Assembly (NCBI RefSeq): GCF_008014645.1
Contig: NZ_VOWY01000011.1
Location: 62,293-126,292 of the forward strand
Length of the DNA: 64,000 nt
From: Collinsella sp. BA40
Lineage (GTDB): Bacteria; Actinomycetota; Coriobacteriia; Coriobacteriales; Coriobacteriaceae
Direction: 5' to 3'
Shown here: in pieces, positions 63,743 to 64,000 of the stretch
Layout of the letters: each line of letters begins with the position of its first letter
How positions within the stretch are numbered: the first letter of the stretch is position 1
The notes under the pieces: generated by a model
Databases searched by the model: none
Told to the model about the DNA's origin: nothing
What the model saw: the letters and a program-made list of their open reading frames with translations, nothing else
Program-made: the position numbers and the translations under genes

Positions 63743-64000
63743 CAGTTCCTCCCCTCGGGCGAGCCGCCGCGTCCGCTGGGCGAGGGCTCGGCGTGGGATC
63801 CCAGCGCGTCGCGGACGAGGTCGTGGTTGGCGATCCAGCTCGAGAAGCAGGCGTTGTCGGGAGATCCGATGCCTTCCTGCAGCAGGGGCGTGGCCTCGCT
63901 GAGCGCGAGCACCAGCTCGTCCTCGCTCCCCGGGGCCACGTGGACGCGGGCGAACACGCCTTCGGGGAATTCGGGTTGGAAGTAGAGCGCTTGCACGGCA
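63742..64000 (-). CDS. Unknown protein, 3' part at the window edge
   Basis: A frame of at least 84 codons runs from the right edge to a stop overlapping the next gene's ATG (TGATG). A GTG at 63996 could be the start but no Shine-Dalgarno is visible in the four remaining bases, so the gene may begin outside. The visible part opens QALYFQPEFPEGVFARVHVAPGSEDEL and ends in a Ser/Pro/Gly-rich tail. It probably forms an operon with the TPR-like gene. No family recognised. Confidence 0.55.
   Translation of the reverse strand, partial: AVQALYFQPEFPEGVFARVHVAPGSEDELVLALSEATPLLQEGIGSPDNACFSSWIANHDLVRDALGSHAEPSPSGRGGSPEGRN

Overview
The window looks like a chromosomal segment of a gut Coriobacteriia (Actinobacteria), most likely a Collinsella-type organism. 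This is an inference from gene content and base composition; no 16S is present. The DNA is GC-rich with codon use biased to GC. It carries type III glutamine synthetase, a B12-dependent MetH with a separately encoded activation domain, GatCAB, BioY, LuxS, several PTS parts, and three giant cell-wall-anchored glycosidases. There is no phage, insertion sequence, CRISPR array or rRNA operon.

Layout. 1-3.2 kb: UspA, UppP and an NCS2 purine permease. 3.4-5.2 kb: a markedly lower-GC two-gene ABC exporter-like module. 5.4-9 kb: a cysteine-less ArsC/Spx-like protein and a PcrA/UvrD helicase with an unusual N-terminal tail. 9.2-14 kb: a 1593-aa surface GH20 hexosaminidase. 14.2-18 kb (minus): class I ribonucleotide reductase nrdA-nrdB. 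18-21.2 kb: BrnQ, a YitT-like protein and LuxS. 21.2-27.3 kb: an RpiR regulator divergent from a beta-glucoside locus (GH1 phospho-glucosidase, RAT/terminator, LicT antiterminator, EIIBC, EIIA, HPr). 27.5-31 kb: gatCAB. 31.2-31.6 kb: tmRNA. 31.8-33.7 kb: patatin, rplM-rpsI. 33.9-35.2 kb: a second EIIA and nagB. 35.6-38.7 kb: a large MalT-like ATPase fused to a SARP/BTAD output domain. 38.7-41.6 kb (minus): YhbY, a methyltransferase and a UPF0210/DUF711 protein. 41.8-42.8 kb: SGNH hydrolase. 42.8-47 kb (minus): metF, MetH activation protein, metH. 47.4-57.8 kb: surface GH2 beta-galactosidase and surface GH95 alpha-fucosidase. 58.3-61.1 kb: GlnN, tRNA-Glu, BioY. 61.4-64 kb (minus): an uncharacterised protein, an FKBP, and a ferredoxin-like relative of indolepyruvate oxidoreductase.

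How it fits together. The GH20, GH2 and GH95 enzymes have signal peptides, carbohydrate-binding modules, Pro-rich wall-spanning linkers and C-terminal sorting signals. Together they would strip N-acetylhexosamine, galactose and alpha-1,2-fucose from mucin or milk-type glycans at the cell surface. Released amino sugars can enter through PTS components and NagB. The beta-glucoside PTS carries its own EIIA and an HPr whose regulatory serine position is an aspartate, and it is controlled by a clearly visible RAT/terminator switch.

The most unusual observations are: the shared L-(V/A)-Q-T-G-D sorting motif lacking the canonical proline; the Asp-for-Ser HPr; the RAT terminator that also sequesters the licT ribosome-binding site; the PcrA tail with PWEK repeats and a clamp-binding-like QGSLF; the reversed ATPase-SARP regulator with a palindrome-rich leader; and a tmRNA whose tag cannot begin with the usual alanine codon. 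All functional statements rest on reading motifs by eye; no database search was run.
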